Notes: generated from the letters alone by a model not told the origin. A stretch of DNA of 64,000 nucleotides from Papilionanthe hookeriana x Papilionanthe teres (GCA_022702705.1 CM040423.1:46573575-46637574); one strand, 5' to 3'. Positions 1 to 12,500 are shown, counted from the stretch's first letter. A program made the numbers and translations.

Positions 1-921
1 TATATGTGATACGTTATAAAAAAGATTCTCATTTGGCATGAATCTCAGAGCAATTCTTGGACAAGAAATATTAAAGTATCAATTAAAAATTATCCAAAAT
101 TTTGATTTCAATAAATTTTTAAGTCAAAATTATTGGATTAATGAGACGAATACAGTGACGCAAAAAATTGATCCCATCTAAGTCAAATCTAGCTCGAATC
201 AAGCCGTTGACTATAGAAATTGAGCAAATTTGCATTATACATGACAAAAACAAAAAAAGGGTTAGTCTCACAATATGTGAGGGTTATTATCATATTTGTG
301 TATGTTCTACATATAAATTTTTTTGTAGGTAAATTGAGATTGATAATGCAATTTTTGTCTCTTAAGCGTCATAATAATTCGTCATAATGTATTTAAGTTG
401 TATTTGTATTGACTTAGCATCAGTTATCATTGAGGCAACATGTGCGTCTGAACTTGCGTCGAGAAAACAAGACATTAAACTTATGCGTCAGATTACCATT
501 GAATTAGCAGCAGATGATGATATCGAAGAATGACGAAAAATAATTGTCGTTTAAGCCTTAGAATATTTGATGCAAAACAAATGCAAATCAGATGTAAATT
601 AGACACAAACCTGCTGCTGCTGAAAAAAAAAAAAATGAATGATTATATTTCCATAACCTGCACGCAATATAGAATGCATATCAACACAACATTTTATCCA
701 AAATTACATATCAATGTTGTTAAGTTTCATTAGAGGAACTCGTCTTCGAAAATGAAGTTAAAATTTCTACTTAAATCTCATCATCATTCTCATCCATATT
801 ATAAAGAACTTATTCAGAAATTCTCGTGGTATCCTCTAGAGCAAATATTTTAGCGTTGTGCTTATTTGAATGAGAAAATCTAACATGCTCATTCCTCTTG
901 GTGAATTAGTTCTATAATACT

Positions 922-1290
922 TTACAGCTCAATAGTTCTTCTTAGTTTATTCTTCATTACCACATCCCAATCAAGTTTATCTCTTGCTCTTCTAGGGCAT
1001 CGAAGGTAATAAACTTGAGTAGCTTCGTGTGCCAGAACAAATGGATCAAACTTCGCATATCATCTGTTCATTTTGACTTCGATGATATCATAAGGCTTAA
1101 GTGTTCAGGTTCCTCAATTCAGAATAGGATCGAACCACTGATAGTTAAACAAGTATACAATGTGTGTAGCATTATCTGGATATTCCAATTGAATCACTTC
1201 TTCAAGTACGTCGTAATAGCTAATCTCGCTATCGTGCTAAACTTTTGGTTTTTGCTCACCATGTGCAGTCCAGTGCCAATAATTTAGTTT
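922..1290 (-). pseudogene. CACTA transposase C-terminal fragment (DUF4216-like)
   Basis: The minus strand reads as a run resembling the DUF4216 domain found at the C-terminus of plant CACTA transposases. Recognisable stretches are VIQLEYPDN, YLFNYQWFDP, YDIIEVKMNR, YAKFDPFVLAHEATQVYY and LDWDVVMKNKLRR, ending at a TAA on the complement of 922-924. At least one internal TGA and several frame breaks are present, and the catalytic transposase part is missing. It is a relic, not a gene. The order DIIEVK, FDPFVLA, ATQVYY is what identifies the family. Confidence 0.65.
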
Positions 1291-1904
1291 GAATCCATTG
1301 CAAAAAAGATCTAACTTAACTTTTTCAGTTCGTAGATACGTTTGATTTTTGTACTTCACACAAAGGCACGAAAATTACCCTCTGAATGATAAATGAGTAG
1401 CTGTGATGTCACCTACACGAACTTCTCAACACCATTCAATAACTCATCAGTGAGCCCTTTTCGTCCATGATATAATTTGTTATATATCCAATCTCTGAAA
1501 TTACGACTATACATCTGCAGCGTAGAAGTTTTTTTATAGATCAATGCAACTATTACTCAAAAATAAAAATTATTCAATATTGATCAACATTTGAAGTCGA
1601 CGTTATTTAGTCATGCAGATCTCAGAATCTCCTACAGCTTATCAATTGGTCAAGATTTAATATGATCAAACCGTGACTAAGACATCTATATCTAATCTTG
1701 TTCGCCACTCGATCTACAATAACCTATCAAGTATATATCCATTTATTATTTTGTGTCTAAATGTCAAGGCACTCAACACATCCACCTAAGCATTCTCATC
1801 TCAACAACAATTAACTCTTTTTATGATTCCCTTTTAAAGACCAAAATTCTACCCCATAGAGTATTGCAGGTCATAACACTATCGATCATTTATTTTCTTT
1901 TCAT

Positions 1905-2430
1905 ATAAGCAGTACAATAGATTCAATGCATTCCTCCACTTCAACCAACCCACTTCAATCCCACTAATAAAATCCTCATATATATCATCATCACTTTGAA
2001 CAATAACTAGATGCATTCCTCCATTTCAACCAGCGAAAGTGAATACTACAAATTATAACATCACCATCTATATCGTCATCATTTTAACCCGATGTGTTCC
2101 TCCAATTCAACAAGTCAACATGAATTATACAAATAACATCCCCATCTATATCGCCAATACTTTAAACAATAAACCCGATGCATTCGTCTACTTCAACAAG
2201 TCAACGGGAATTCTAAAAATAATATCCCCATATATATGACCCCTACTTTAAACAATATAAATGATGCATTACTCCGCTACTTCAACCAACCAACTTGAAT
2301 TCTACTAATAACATTTATTTCTATATCAACGTCACTTTGAATAATAGGTTCATTGCATTACTCCACTAATTCAACCAACTAACTTGAATTCTACTAATAA
2401 CATCCCCATCTAGATTCTCCAACATACCAC
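1905..2430. repeat. Tandem array, about six copies of an 81-89 bp unit
   Basis: The unit contains ATGCATTCCTCCACTTCAAC followed by a CTACTAATAACATCCCCATC-like block and an ACTTTGAACAATA-like block. Unit landmarks (the ATGCATT block) fall at about 1926, 2011, 2092, 2178, 2264 and 2353. Copies are diverged. Inside a CACTA-like element this is most simply a non-coding internal or subterminal array. Confidence 0.75.
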
Positions 2431-3120
2431 TCAATACTTAAGTATATGTATAGCTAACACCTAAACTTTAATGCATATGGAGACTTGCATACACACAACT
2501 GAAATCTTATGTATATACACACTTAACACCTATACTTCAAATCTTACAAACTTACAAAAATTTTACAAGGAAAAAAATGGGGCAAATAACATTACCTTCA
2601 GTAGTCGGTCATAGAACACGTGGGAGAGAGTGCGCAGCGAGGATGTCGGCTAGGGCGAGGGAGACCGGTGATGGCGAGGGAGACAACGACGACAAGTTAT
2701 CAGCGACCAGTGGCCGACGAGTTGTATCGAGAGAGACTTTCATTGTCAGCAGAGGGACGAGAGGAGATGTGAGGGTTTCGGGGGTGTGAAGAAGAAAATA
2801 AAATTAAAGGAGAGGAATGGGTATTTTAGGTCTCTTGCTTCTGATTTTTTGTGTTGATTTTTTTGACGCTTTTAAGTTAATCTCGTGTGTCAATTTTTTT
2901 GACCTAAACGTGACTCACAAACCATTGCAATACCACTATAAATTTCATCTTCATGGAATAGTCTTTTGAGCTGATTAATCAGAAGCAAATATGTTGCAAT
3001 TTCACGACAGATAACATCAACTATTTCCCGTCATGTAATAGTCACAAATACAATACAAATATCAGCGTCGAATAAAGCAGAAGCAAATATCTGGCACTAT
3101 TTTGAACTACTTCTGTAGTG

Positions 3121-3900
3121 ATTGAACCACTTTTGAAAGGTTTGGGTGACTGATTGGAAGGTCATATGAATTTTAAATCTGAAGAGCTTATATTTGAATA
3201 AGGCGTCTTGATGAGACGAATTCAACGAGTTCAAAATCACTCAATTTTAACATCATTAAGACACTTAAATGTCAACCAAACGTCGTTTGGTCAAGGGAGT
3301 CTCTCCCGGCCGTTTGATGGAGTGGTCGGAAATCATTCCTTATTTGTAGGAGGGTTTTTCTCAGACTCTATAAATAGAGCCCTACCCTCTTCACGAAAAG
3401 GGAACTAGACCTCGAATTGGAAGAGGAGCTAGACCGCAAATGAGCTGAATTTCAGTGTCATTACGGATCGAATACCCAATGAACACTTATCACTTCTGCA
3501 GCTATTGACAACCACTCAGCAACCGTTGTTGACCACCATCGTTCTCCCCTTAGTCATTACAACAAAGCTCTGCGCAGAGTCCAGACGTACGTTACAGAGT
3601 AAAGCATTATGCATAGTAACTGCCACTGTGATGAAGTAACAAAGCACTGTGCAGAGTAACCATCAACATCGCGAAGTAACGATACACTATGTGGAGTAAC
3701 TACCAACACCACAAAGTAACGAAGCATGCTACGGGGCAACACATTGTCTTGAGACAGTGCATTGATACACTTCAAAGACGATATACCGACCCGAAAACTA
3801 ACTTTTTTAAACTTAATTGGCGCACTTCGAAATATATGACTCAACTAATTTTATTCAATAGAATTTTTTGGGGAGTATTGATAGAAAAATAGTCTCGATA
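3121..3900 (+). repeat. LTR-like repeat, family B, diverged copy
   Basis: Shares an ordered series of blocks with the better copies at 48742-49647 and 54912-55838: GATGAGACGAATTCAACGAG (CGACAAGACAAATCC in the others), ATCACTCAATT, CATCATTAAGACA, then a TATA-like CTATAAATAGAGCCC at about 3369 and an ACGAAAAGGGAAC block. TATAAATAG at a constant place suggests the promoter of an LTR. I see no TG...CA ends or target duplication here. Confidence 0.5.
3558..3735. repeat. 40-bp tandem repeat inside family B copy
   Basis: AGTAAC recurs at 3635, 3675 and 3715, with related AAAGCnCTGTGCAGAGTAAC blocks between, giving a 40-bp period over about four copies. It replaces the degenerate GTCGACCACC tract that other copies of the repeat carry at this point. 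Confidence 0.65.
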
Positions 3901-4308
3901 GGGTTTAACCTGAAGTCATTTGTTTTGATTAAAAATGATGAATAATATCATAATGGCATAATGTCCCACCCATAGTCCAAAAAATCTTAATATGTTGACA
4001 TTTTAATTGATTTAAAACAATTAAAGAGCCTTTCCATATGATGCATATAAAATTCCTGCATTATTAAAATACAAAAATTTTCTTTTGTGCTTCTTGTAAT
4101 ATATTTCAAATACATCGAAATATGACTATGATATTCTAAATCACATATACAATTTGCTTAATTTGTAAATGATTTACTTCTAACCAAACATATAAAAAAA
4201 TCAATATTTATTATATACATTTTTTTTTTGATTTTGTACTAAAATATTTAGAGCTATATAACCACTAAATATAATACACAATTAGCTGAAATTATTTTTT
4301 TCTCTTTG
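3901..4308. other. AT-rich intergenic DNA, nothing recognised
   Basis: No coding potential, no RNA gene signal and no clear inverted repeat was seen in this stretch. Confidence 0.6.
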
Positions 4309-5540
4309 GCTCTATTTGGGCGACGGTAGGCCGGCGGTGCGGCCCGCTGCCGCGAGCTTTCACTGTTTGGGGGCGGCGATAGGTCAGTGGTGCGACGCGT
4401 TTATCATAAAACGAGGGTCACGGCAGCCTGCATTTTTACGGTGATGCCCTCCTTTCCTTCGCGATTCGTCCGCCCTAACCTTAGTGTCGAACTCCTCTGC
4501 GAAGCTGCGAACTCTTGCTCATCTTCCTCCTCTTCTCCCGCGTTTCTCATGCTACATGGTTCCTCTTTCTCCTCTTCCTCTCCTATTCCCCAGCGGTAAG
4601 CACATTTTTAACAATAGAAATTTCAGGAATCGTTCTTTGAACTCAAGTAACCACGGGAATATTTGTTCTTTGGATTTTTGATGTTAAATACGTAAATACT
4701 GTTTGACGGTATGAATGTGAATACATATCAATTGGGTAGTTTGCATGAGGATTTAAAAAAAAAAAGAAAGAAAAAAAAAAGTTCTTGGTGGTTGTGGCTT
4801 CTGCCAAAAAGTTTTGGTCGTAGATTGGGATGGAGGTTGTGGCTTGGGGTGATGTTTATGGCTTAAGGTGATGATTTTGGTTGTCTTAGGGTGGCTATGA
4901 GTTGGGGTGATAGTTTAGGGTTTTGGTTTGGGGTGGTGTTTTTGGGTTGTGCCTTTGGGTGATGGCTGTGGCCTGGGGTGATGCCAGTGGCTTGAGGAGA
5001 CGATTTTGGGTTGTGCCTTAGGGTGGTGGCTGTGTCTTGAGCATTGATGGTTGTGGTTTGGGGTGATGTTTTTAGGTTGTGCCTTGGAGTGGTGGTCGTG
5101 ACTTGTGGTTGTGGATGTGGCTTGGGGTGGCTGTCTGGTAGATGCCACTGTTGATGCCACTGCCGACAGTGATTGTGAATGGATAGCATCTATGGAGAAC
5201 GCCGTAGCTTTTGACGTGCGTTCTCTGCATTATTAAATCAATTTTGTCATATTACTAATTACAATTTGGATAATTTTTTCTTTTTTGTAGCATACTTGAT
5301 ACACACTATTATGTGAGGTGTTTATTTGGATTTCTGTAACGTTATGAAGTGAATTATTGCCTCTGAAGTGTCAAATATATGACTATAACAGTTATGTTAC
5401 AGACAATATTACTACAGGGGCATGATGATCATTTGTCCAGAAACAACAGTTTTCAAACCGTAGAAAACAAATAGCCAGTCAAATTTCCCCGCAACAACTT
5501 CCTGAAGCAGCTAAGCTATAGTTGCCCCAAACAGACCCCT
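4309..5540. mobile_element. Candidate non-autonomous TIR DNA transposon
   Basis: The left end reads GGCTCTATTTGGG. The complement of the right end reads GGGTCTGTTTGGGG, an imperfect TIR of about 14 bp. GC-rich sequence sits just inside the left end, and a G/T-rich minisatellite fills the middle. Shorter relatives appear to end at about 8107 (GCCCAAAACGGACCC) and 42893 (GCCCCAAACAAATGC). No convincing target duplication was found, so the superfamily is open. Confidence 0.45.
4786..5165. repeat. G/T-rich minisatellite
   Basis: Tandem, irregular copies of a short unit around GGTTGTGGCTTGGGGTGATG, mostly TTTGGGTTGTGCCTT and GGGTGGTGGCTGTG variants. Read on the minus strand it gives Pro/His/Thr-rich open frames, which are artefacts of the repeat and not genes. 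Confidence 0.8.
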
Positions 5541-5810
5541 AGTCATAGCAGCACATGGTGGATAAAATGTAACATGAATGCGTTAAACAAACCAAGCGAT
5601 TCACGATAAGAAACTGCATTGCTTCTGGACAACTGCCCCAACCTAACATAGACTAATAAATCGTTTTATATGTTCTGAATTCCACATAAAAAAACATTAT
5701 ATCCTATTTAATTCTCTCAAATATTCATTTAATATTACTTTTATTTTGCGTCCTTATTTGACCACATGACTATCGTATTTCATGTGGTTGTTCTTTTTAT
5801 AAAAGAGGCC

Positions 5811-6700
5811 TTTGCATGCATACCTTCTAATTCTTATATATTTACGTATATACCATCTAAAGTTTTTTTTTTTTATATATTTACACAACACAAAATTTTT
5901 ATATATGCACATAAAAAAATAAATCAGCACAAATCTTAAGGAAATTTGAAGGTCGACAGAAAGGACGAGGTGGCATATTGGGATCTACTAAAAGTAGTTC
6001 AAGGGCCTCTTGCAATCCGGTTGGCATTTGCAGGCCAGGAGAAAAAAAATCATAAGACAGACACGCTTCGGCCGCCTCTCGTAAAAGTTACTGGCACAAA
6101 GTTAATGCGGGTTCGCTGATATTCTTCTACCAAGTTGGGCGAATAATGAAAACCGTCAGGATATAACGCAGCTGGTTGGGGCCTCCCAGTCTACCTTTCA
6201 GCCATAGCTGCTGGGAAATGGCCCAGTGGGTCATCCCCTTAAATTCCCAGCAAGTAGCCGCCAAATCCAAAATCTAATCGAGTTTCATCCTAGACTCCCA
6301 GTCCCATCTGATCGGACGGCATTTTCAGACTGTCGGCCCTATAATTATGCATTAACCAAAATGTCTCGGCCGCAACTGTTGTTATAAGGGACATCCCCCA
6401 TTTATGCAGAAAAGTATTCATTTCATGAATAAATGTTACATAATTTTACTGTTTATTATCAAGCTCTCTGCTCTCTTCCTCTATCTCGTATTCTATTCCT
6501 TAAGCGTGTCCCCAACGAGTATTGGATTCAATAATATCACATAAGAGTATCACTATTTTAAATTTTAAAGACTGAAATAAACAACTTCTTGCATATAATC
6601 TCACATATACAAAAAAAAAAATTAAAATTTAGCCGGTACATATGTAAATAAATAAGTAGTGGGTGGTATGCATGTAAATTTACAAAAAAAAATGTGGTTG
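5811..6700. mobile_element. MITE family A, apparently split by an insertion
   Basis: 5811-5930 matches the left half of MITE family A (GCATACCnnCTAATTCTTATATATTTACG). 6600-6690 matches the right half (TAGTGGGTGGTATGCATGTAAA). Between them lies about 650 bp with LTR-like features: AATAAATGTTAC and a CTCTCTGCTCTCTTCCTC tract at about 6465. Whether this is one interrupted element or two half copies cannot be settled by eye. Confidence 0.4.
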
Positions 6701-6869
6701 GGTTCATCTAAAAAATTTTCTATATATCTGCCTATAATTGCAGCTTATACGAAAATCAAAGTTTGATTAGTATTGCCTAATACCTTGACCTGTTAAGCAT
6801 ACTGCCTCATACGCGATCAATAAATTGCTATTATTGAGGATGCTTACAGTCAAATTGACCTGCTCGATG

Positions 6870-7560
6870 GGATGGGACGGATAACAATTTGATCTAATTT
6901 GAACTAAATTGAGCCCTGATCAAGATATTAAGCTATTTTTAGAAGCTTTATACACATATTTGAAAAGTGAAATGAATGTAGAATTTTGCAAGCTTATAGC
7001 AAAATCAAGCATCTTGACAAGACGAATCTAACGAGTTCAAGATTACTCATTTTCTACATCATTAAGACACTCAAATATCCATCAAACGCCATGCGATCAA
7101 AGAATGCTTTCAAGACTGTTCTGTTAAAATGATGCATATTCCTGCATTAATTGAACTTGAAATTTTATAAATAGAGCTTCGCCCCTCTCTTACTAGGGAA
7201 TGAGAGCTTGAAGCCTAAATAAGAGCAAAAAGCTTAAAGGAGTTGATGTCCCTCATCACCTCATTGTCGACCGCCTGCGGCTACCGCCGACCACCATTAA
7301 CTATCTCTCGTCGGTTGCTGCCGATCACCATTGGTCATAGCCCACTTCTTACAAAAATTTCATTCTTGTAACGATATTGTAACTCTAAAAAGTGTTCAAT
7401 CTTTTTCTGTCACTGGGACGAGAGATTATACTTATAATATTCAGTTTACAATGAATTTCTTCAACAAAACAATTAATTTGGTAAAAGTAGACCTTTTACT
7501 TCATACTTTCTAGATTTAATACGATTCATTAAAGAATAAATCCTATTATTGACCAAATCA
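6870..7560 (+). repeat. LTR-like repeat, family B, diverged copy
   Basis: Same block order as 48742-49647: a GAGCCCTGATCAAG block, ATCTTGACAAGACGAATCTA at about 7011, CATCATTAAGACACTC, GCATTAATTGAAC, TATAAATAGAGC at about 7168 (TATA-like), then CCGACCACCATT repeats at 7270-7335 and GGGACGAGAGATT. No open frame of interest. Confidence 0.5.
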
Positions 7561-7832
7561 TTTTGACCGTACGATGGGAGAGCCAATCCGAATCGATTGT
7601 TACCTACTTACCTTATCTTGGCTTGGTTTGTTTTCAGTCAAAAAGTAATGAGTTGAAGTTGATAACAACTCAATTATATTAAATAGAGAATAATAAAAAT
7701 ATATATATTTACTTTCAAATAAAATATTAATGTGTGCGAGAATATTGACTTTAGTCGTGTATTAAATACATAAATAAAATTAGAGATTTGAAAATATTTA
7801 TGACTAATTTTTACTTCTAAGTTTAAATTTTG

Positions 7833-7925
7833 GGCTATATACATACCACACAATTGTTATGTATTTACGTATCTAAGATTGTAAATTTCATGTTTACATA
7901 GACATCACAAAATGTGGTAGCCAGC
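7833..7925. mobile_element. MITE family A, left-half fragment
   Basis: TATACATACCACACAATTG and ATGTATTTACGTATCTAA match the left arm of the family A palindrome; the right arm is absent. Confidence 0.5.
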
Positions 7926-8474
7926 GGCTAGTGATCAACGATAATAATTGTTGATGGTGGTTGGTAGCTACGAAGATAGGTGCAGTGTGAAAAAGCTGTT
8001 TTCTGCGTTTTGAAAATGCATAAGATATCAAAACGCAGTTTAGCCAAACAGACCATATGCATTTTCAAAACTCCAACGCGCCAAATAAGCTGCCCAAAAC
8101 GGACCCTTAATGTTAAAAATTACTCAATAAAATGAATAAATTAATAATTAGAATTAAATTTTTTAAAAGTTAATCTTTATATTATAAAAAAAATGATTAG
8201 CATTTTAAATATAAGTTTTATTAGGTAAATCGAGAGAATAAATACATTAAAAGAAAACTTATGTATTTTTTGAAAATTTAAGTTTAAAAATTATATTAAA
8301 TAAATTGCTTTTTTCCCTATAATAACTAAAATAAATTATTAAATAAAGTAATAGTGTCTTATGACTGTATGTTATATTGTTGAAATAAAAAATGTGTTAG
8401 TTTTACTTTTATGACTGTATATGCTATAGTTTTCATCAAAATAACATCTTATCATAAACTTTTTGGGGTGCATA
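7926..8474. other. AT-rich intergenic DNA
   Basis: 8000-8110 carries a short repeat resembling 42800-42895 (an AAAAGCTG block, CAAAACGCAGTTTA, ending GCCCAAAACGGACCC). The remainder is AT-rich with no gene signal. Confidence 0.5.
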
Positions 8475-8694
8475 CGGGAAAAAATTACGTACGCAGCGCT
8501 GCGTATGTCCAACAGGTTATATGAAAGTTATTTAGAGAGTATTGGGGGGAGTATTTTCATGTTTTATCTCCTGTAACTTCCCTGTAATTTATCTGTAACC
8601 TTTTTATTTTCGTAGGTTACAGAAAAGTTACATTGAAATTATACATACATAACGGTCTCCTATTAGATAATATAACGCTGAGTACGCTTTACAT
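8475..8694. mobile_element. MITE family C, divergent relative
   Basis: Begins GGGAAAAAATTACGTACGC and continues AGCGCTGCGTATG, the same terminal signature as the elements at 18474 and 40731. The far end holds only a weak match (GTACTCAGCGTT on the complement of about 8678-8689). The interior differs from the other two. Confidence 0.4.
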
Positions 8695-8726
8695 GCAAAG
8701 ACTTGTGTGGTCACGTGTGTAAATGG

Positions 8727-9069
8727 TAGGGGTGTAAACGAGCCTAACACGAGCAAGCCAAGCCTCAGCTCGTGTTCGGCTCGTCTATATTTCGAGCTCA
8801 AAAAGTATGTTCGTGTTCAGCTCGTTTGCTTAACGAGCCGAACACGAGCTGTCCATGAACAAAGAGTCGTTTTGATAATCCTAATCACGTAACTATAAGA
8901 TGTTAATGGTTGAGATAAAATTTACGAATTATAGTTTATATTAAAACATAATTTGAATCTAATTTAATACTTTTTTATTATATTTACTTAATTAATAATT
9001 TTAATTGATTATAAACCTTTTAAAATTTTTAAAAATACTAGTCATTGAACGATACATACATACATATAC

Positions 9070-9135
<66 letters not shown>

Positions 9136-9258
9136 GAGGAACAGAATTTTGAGTCAAAATGAAGTTGACACGAACGAACAAATCTTTATTCAGTGATCAG
9201 CTCGTTAAGACTTTTCAACTTAGGGAACGAGCTAAACACGAGCCGTTTTGAGAGCCTA
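8727..9258. mobile_element. hAT-like non-autonomous element with perfect 8-bp TSD
   Basis: Ends are TAGGGGTGTAAACGAGCC on the left and GAGAGCCTA on the right. It is flanked by the perfect 8-bp direct repeat GTAAATGG at 8719-8726 and 9259-9266, the duplication length made by hAT transposases. Subterminal sequence is full of GCTCGT and ACGAGC motifs (for example ACACGAGC and GTTCGGCTCGT). The core is AT-rich and contains a (TA)n tract. No transposase is encoded. It ends about 150 bp upstream of the putative TATA box of the kinase gene. Confidence 0.85.
9079..9130. repeat. (TA)n microsatellite
   Basis: An uninterrupted TA run inside the hAT-like element; probably length-variable between individuals. 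Confidence 0.9.
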
Positions 9259-9407
9259 GTAAATGGGATTCCGCGTTAGGATGGCTTATTCAGGTCGCGC
9301 AATTGAAGCAGAAAAACCATCGGGCCCCGGCCTCTCCTTTTCATCTTCCTCCGCTTGAAATTTCAGTAGAACTTCAACAAGACTGACGTAGTCAAACAAT
9401 CTACTCT

Positions 9408-9416
9408 CTATATACA
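9408..9416 (+). promoter_or_regulatory. Putative TATA box of the CRPK1-like gene
   Basis: CTATATACA lies at the edge of a GC-richer stretch (9270-9540) and is followed about 30 bp later by a plausible leader. It is inferred from position and composition only. Confidence 0.4.
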
Positions 9417-9439
9417 TTTCAGGGCTGAGACTCCTAACT

Positions 9440-9538
9440 CACGCTTCGCGTTGGGGTGACGTCGTTTCTTGCGACTGTGAGAATCAAATCCCGGAAGGAA
9501 AAGTTTTTCGATTTGTATTTCTTGTTCTAAGTTGTCAG
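9440..9538 (+). other. Putative 5' UTR exon of the CRPK1-like gene
   Basis: A non-coding stretch ending TTGTCAG followed by GTGATT, a possible splice donor at 9539. Its partner would be the acceptor TTTGGCAG ending at 14110. That gives a leader intron of about 4.6 kb containing the MITE at 10290. Full-length cDNA would decide it. Confidence 0.4.
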
Positions 9539-12500
9539 GTGATTTAACTTATCCGGCACTTTGTTCTTTGATTGCTGTAAAAATTTCTTGTTCCGAGTTT
9601 TTAATGTAGTTTTGTTTTTTCTTGTGGAGAATTAGGTACGTTATTCATTGATTTGTGAGTGAATGCAAGTAATCAAGAGCTTTGTATTTCTTTCAAATTT
9701 TGTAAGAAAAAAGCTAATCATGTTGATGGGCGACTTATGGCGATAATAGGAAATGATGGGAATTGCTTGAGATGGATTCCTTTATTCTTTTTTGTTCTTC
9801 GGAAGATGGTTATGTTGTGAAATTTGTTAGGTTTTGCATTAGCTTATAGAAGTGGTGGAGTTAGGTGTTCTCGGTTTCAGCAATCATATAGGCTTGGTTA
9901 GGTTTGCTGAAGATTTTTTGAGGACTCTATGTTTTGCAGACTACTTTTTTGGGCAAAGATATTATCGGTACTTTTGATTGCTTGACTTTAGCTGGCCCCT
10001 TCTTGGGAGGAACGGGCTGTGAAGTGGCAGGACAGACACCGGAGACACGGAGTGAGTGAAATTTATTGTTTAGTGTGATTAAGATCCTGCATGGTTTGGG
10101 CTTAAGTTAAGGTAAGGTTAAGATAATTTCCCTTAAAACTCTTTGGTTAGCTTCAAGATTAAGCTCGTATCATTAGAATTATCAAATGAAAAAGGATAAT
10201 TATGAAAAGGATAAGCTCAGATAAGTTAGGTAGGTTAGTCTTGCTTAAGCACATGGAATAAGATAAGTAACACTTCTCTTCTTCTTTTATGGGTTGTTTG
10301 GTAGAGGCTTCTTTCAATGGATTTATTAAATCCACCCAAACGCCAATGTTCCATTGATTTACAAATATTCAGATTCAGTAAATCCATGTCTGCCTTCTAT
10401 TCGGTTTTAATCCTGATTTACTAAATCTAATTGATAGATGGATTCACAGATTTAGGGATTTGTTAAATCCTACTTGCGACCAAACAACCATTTAAGATAA
10501 AATGGAAATTTCTCCATTGGCACTTATTTGGTGCTATTTGTGGCCGTTAAGAACCAAAAAAATGCGCCCTAACATGCCATTTTTTCTTTTTTTTTTAGTG
10601 AAAGCTTTTTTGGTTTGATTCTCAGTTCATTATTGTATCACATGGGTCATTCATATTTTGGGGTGATCTAAATTGATAGCTCATGCATATGTTACAGTTT
10701 AAACTTAAAAATAATTATTTGGTTTACTTGAAACTCTATGCAATTATGACGGTATATCTAGTTGCATGAAATGCAATAACCAGCGGCATAAGTGCTTTAT
10801 GACATGATAATTACCACACAAACTGGAATGAAATTTGGGAACTTAAGAAAATGGATCTTAGAATTGTTTGCATGCAACCCTAAGGACTATGTTTTGGCTT
10901 AAGTGAGTGGAATTGATTGGACTTGATTACGGAGGAAAGTGAGCTCAGTCGTATATTTGATAGGGAGTGAAAGAAAGAGAGTTCTTATTTTTTGAACAAA
11001 AGTAAGAAATGTTTCTGGCTGCAATTCACTAATGATGAATGGTGGATGCTCATATCGACTGTAATGCTGCAGCAGAGGGGGAAATCTAATGCTCTAACTT
11101 GATGGAGAAAAGTTGAACTAGGACTCTCGAGTAGCATAGGGATGTATTTGTGCAAAATCCGAATCCACAAGCTAAACCATTGAACTCAATTCCAATCCGA
11201 ATTCACAACTTTTGCCTCCAATCTAAGCAGCCTGAGTGGGATGTAAAATCGTTGTAGTCAAGGAAAAAAAAAAAGAAGACAAAACGTGAAACGAAGTCAA
11301 TGTTATATTTATATTGTTTTTAATTTAATTTTTGGTTTTACCGAAATTTTTGAATCAAAATCATATCCAACAATCTAAAATCAAATGCTTTGATTTTTCA
11401 AACCGATATTTGAAACATTAATTTAAAATCCGAACAATATTATCAAAAAATATTTTTTTAGATTTGATTTTTCGATTATAACCAGATAATGCACATTCAT
11501 GATCTTGACTAGTTTGGTTTGATTGAAACTGTCACTGTTCCCTTTGCCACCAGATTTAATATTGGCTTAAACAATCCTTTGCCTCCTTTAAAAAGAGGTT
11601 GTTTCAACTCCTATTTAAAGATTATGCGGACTAATTTTGTACTTTTATAAACTCTGGAAATAAAATGTTTTCATATAAATAGACAGGGAAGCATTTTGGT
11701 ATAAATTTCTAATGATAGTACCTTCCAGTCAATCTCCCTATACTTTTTGGTTTTCTTTTAGTTTTAAAAATTTTATTTCAATAAAACGCCACATGTTTTT
11801 TATTCTACCAAATGTTTATTTTGAGACACTTATACCAAAACTAACTTTATTTTAATTTTTGTTGCCAAAACGTAAATTTATTAATTCAATTATGAATCTT
11901 GAAGTATATTTTAAATCTCAAGACACCAAATATTCGAATAAAAATTTTTGGAATCAACTCGACAATAATCAAAACTTCAGTTTTAGCAAATTTATCATCA
12001 AAATTCCTGTCCAGATCCAAGTTTTAATGTCAAGCACTTGACAGTATAATTGAAATTTCTCGAAGCCATTTGAATGATCAAACAGTTTCCTAATTCTACT
12101 TGCTTACATTCAAAATGAGTGTCTTGATTATATCAATTTGATAAACCCAATATCATTCAATTCTGTTGTTACTAAGGCACCAAGGTTTCTAAGAAATATT
12201 GTATGACTAAAGGGGATCAACTCCAATTGTTCTATGGATTGCCTTTGTTTTTGGTAGAAATGATCAGCATGCCCTTTAAAAATCTATAAATATCATTTCC
12301 TTTACATAATAAGGAGACTATAAGATGACTTGGTGGAGGGAATTCACAATCTTGGAGAATTCCTGAGTTTTAACTATCAGCACTCAACATACGGAATTGA
12401 CCAGCGCTATCGTCAACCGAAATCAGCACCTGACATTGGCAAACAACTATGCTTGATGTTGCCCAATGCTAACTTCCCATCGACCAACGTCAGTGCTCGA

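Larger units (their letters stand above)
300..3120 (-). mobile_element. Decayed CACTA (En/Spm)-like transposon
   Basis: Three signs point to a CACTA element read on the minus strand. A transposase C-terminal fragment lies at 922-1290, a tandem array at 1905-2430, and GTAGTG at 3115-3120 would be the complement of a CACTAC terminus. Next to that terminus the block AGAAGCAAATAT recurs (about 3080 and 2980), as subterminal repeats do. Around 365-400 the motif CGTCATAAT repeats, as expected for the other subterminal region. I do not find the second CACTA terminus, so the left limit is a guess. The element has no intact reading frame. Confidence 0.45.

Noticed and set aside
2577..2789. 70-residue Arg/Gly-rich + strand frame
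   Set aside because: No family resemblance; it lies in the CACTA-like relic and is short.
4863..5189. Pro/His/Thr-rich open frames on the minus strand
   Set aside because: They are translations of the G/T minisatellite, not genes.
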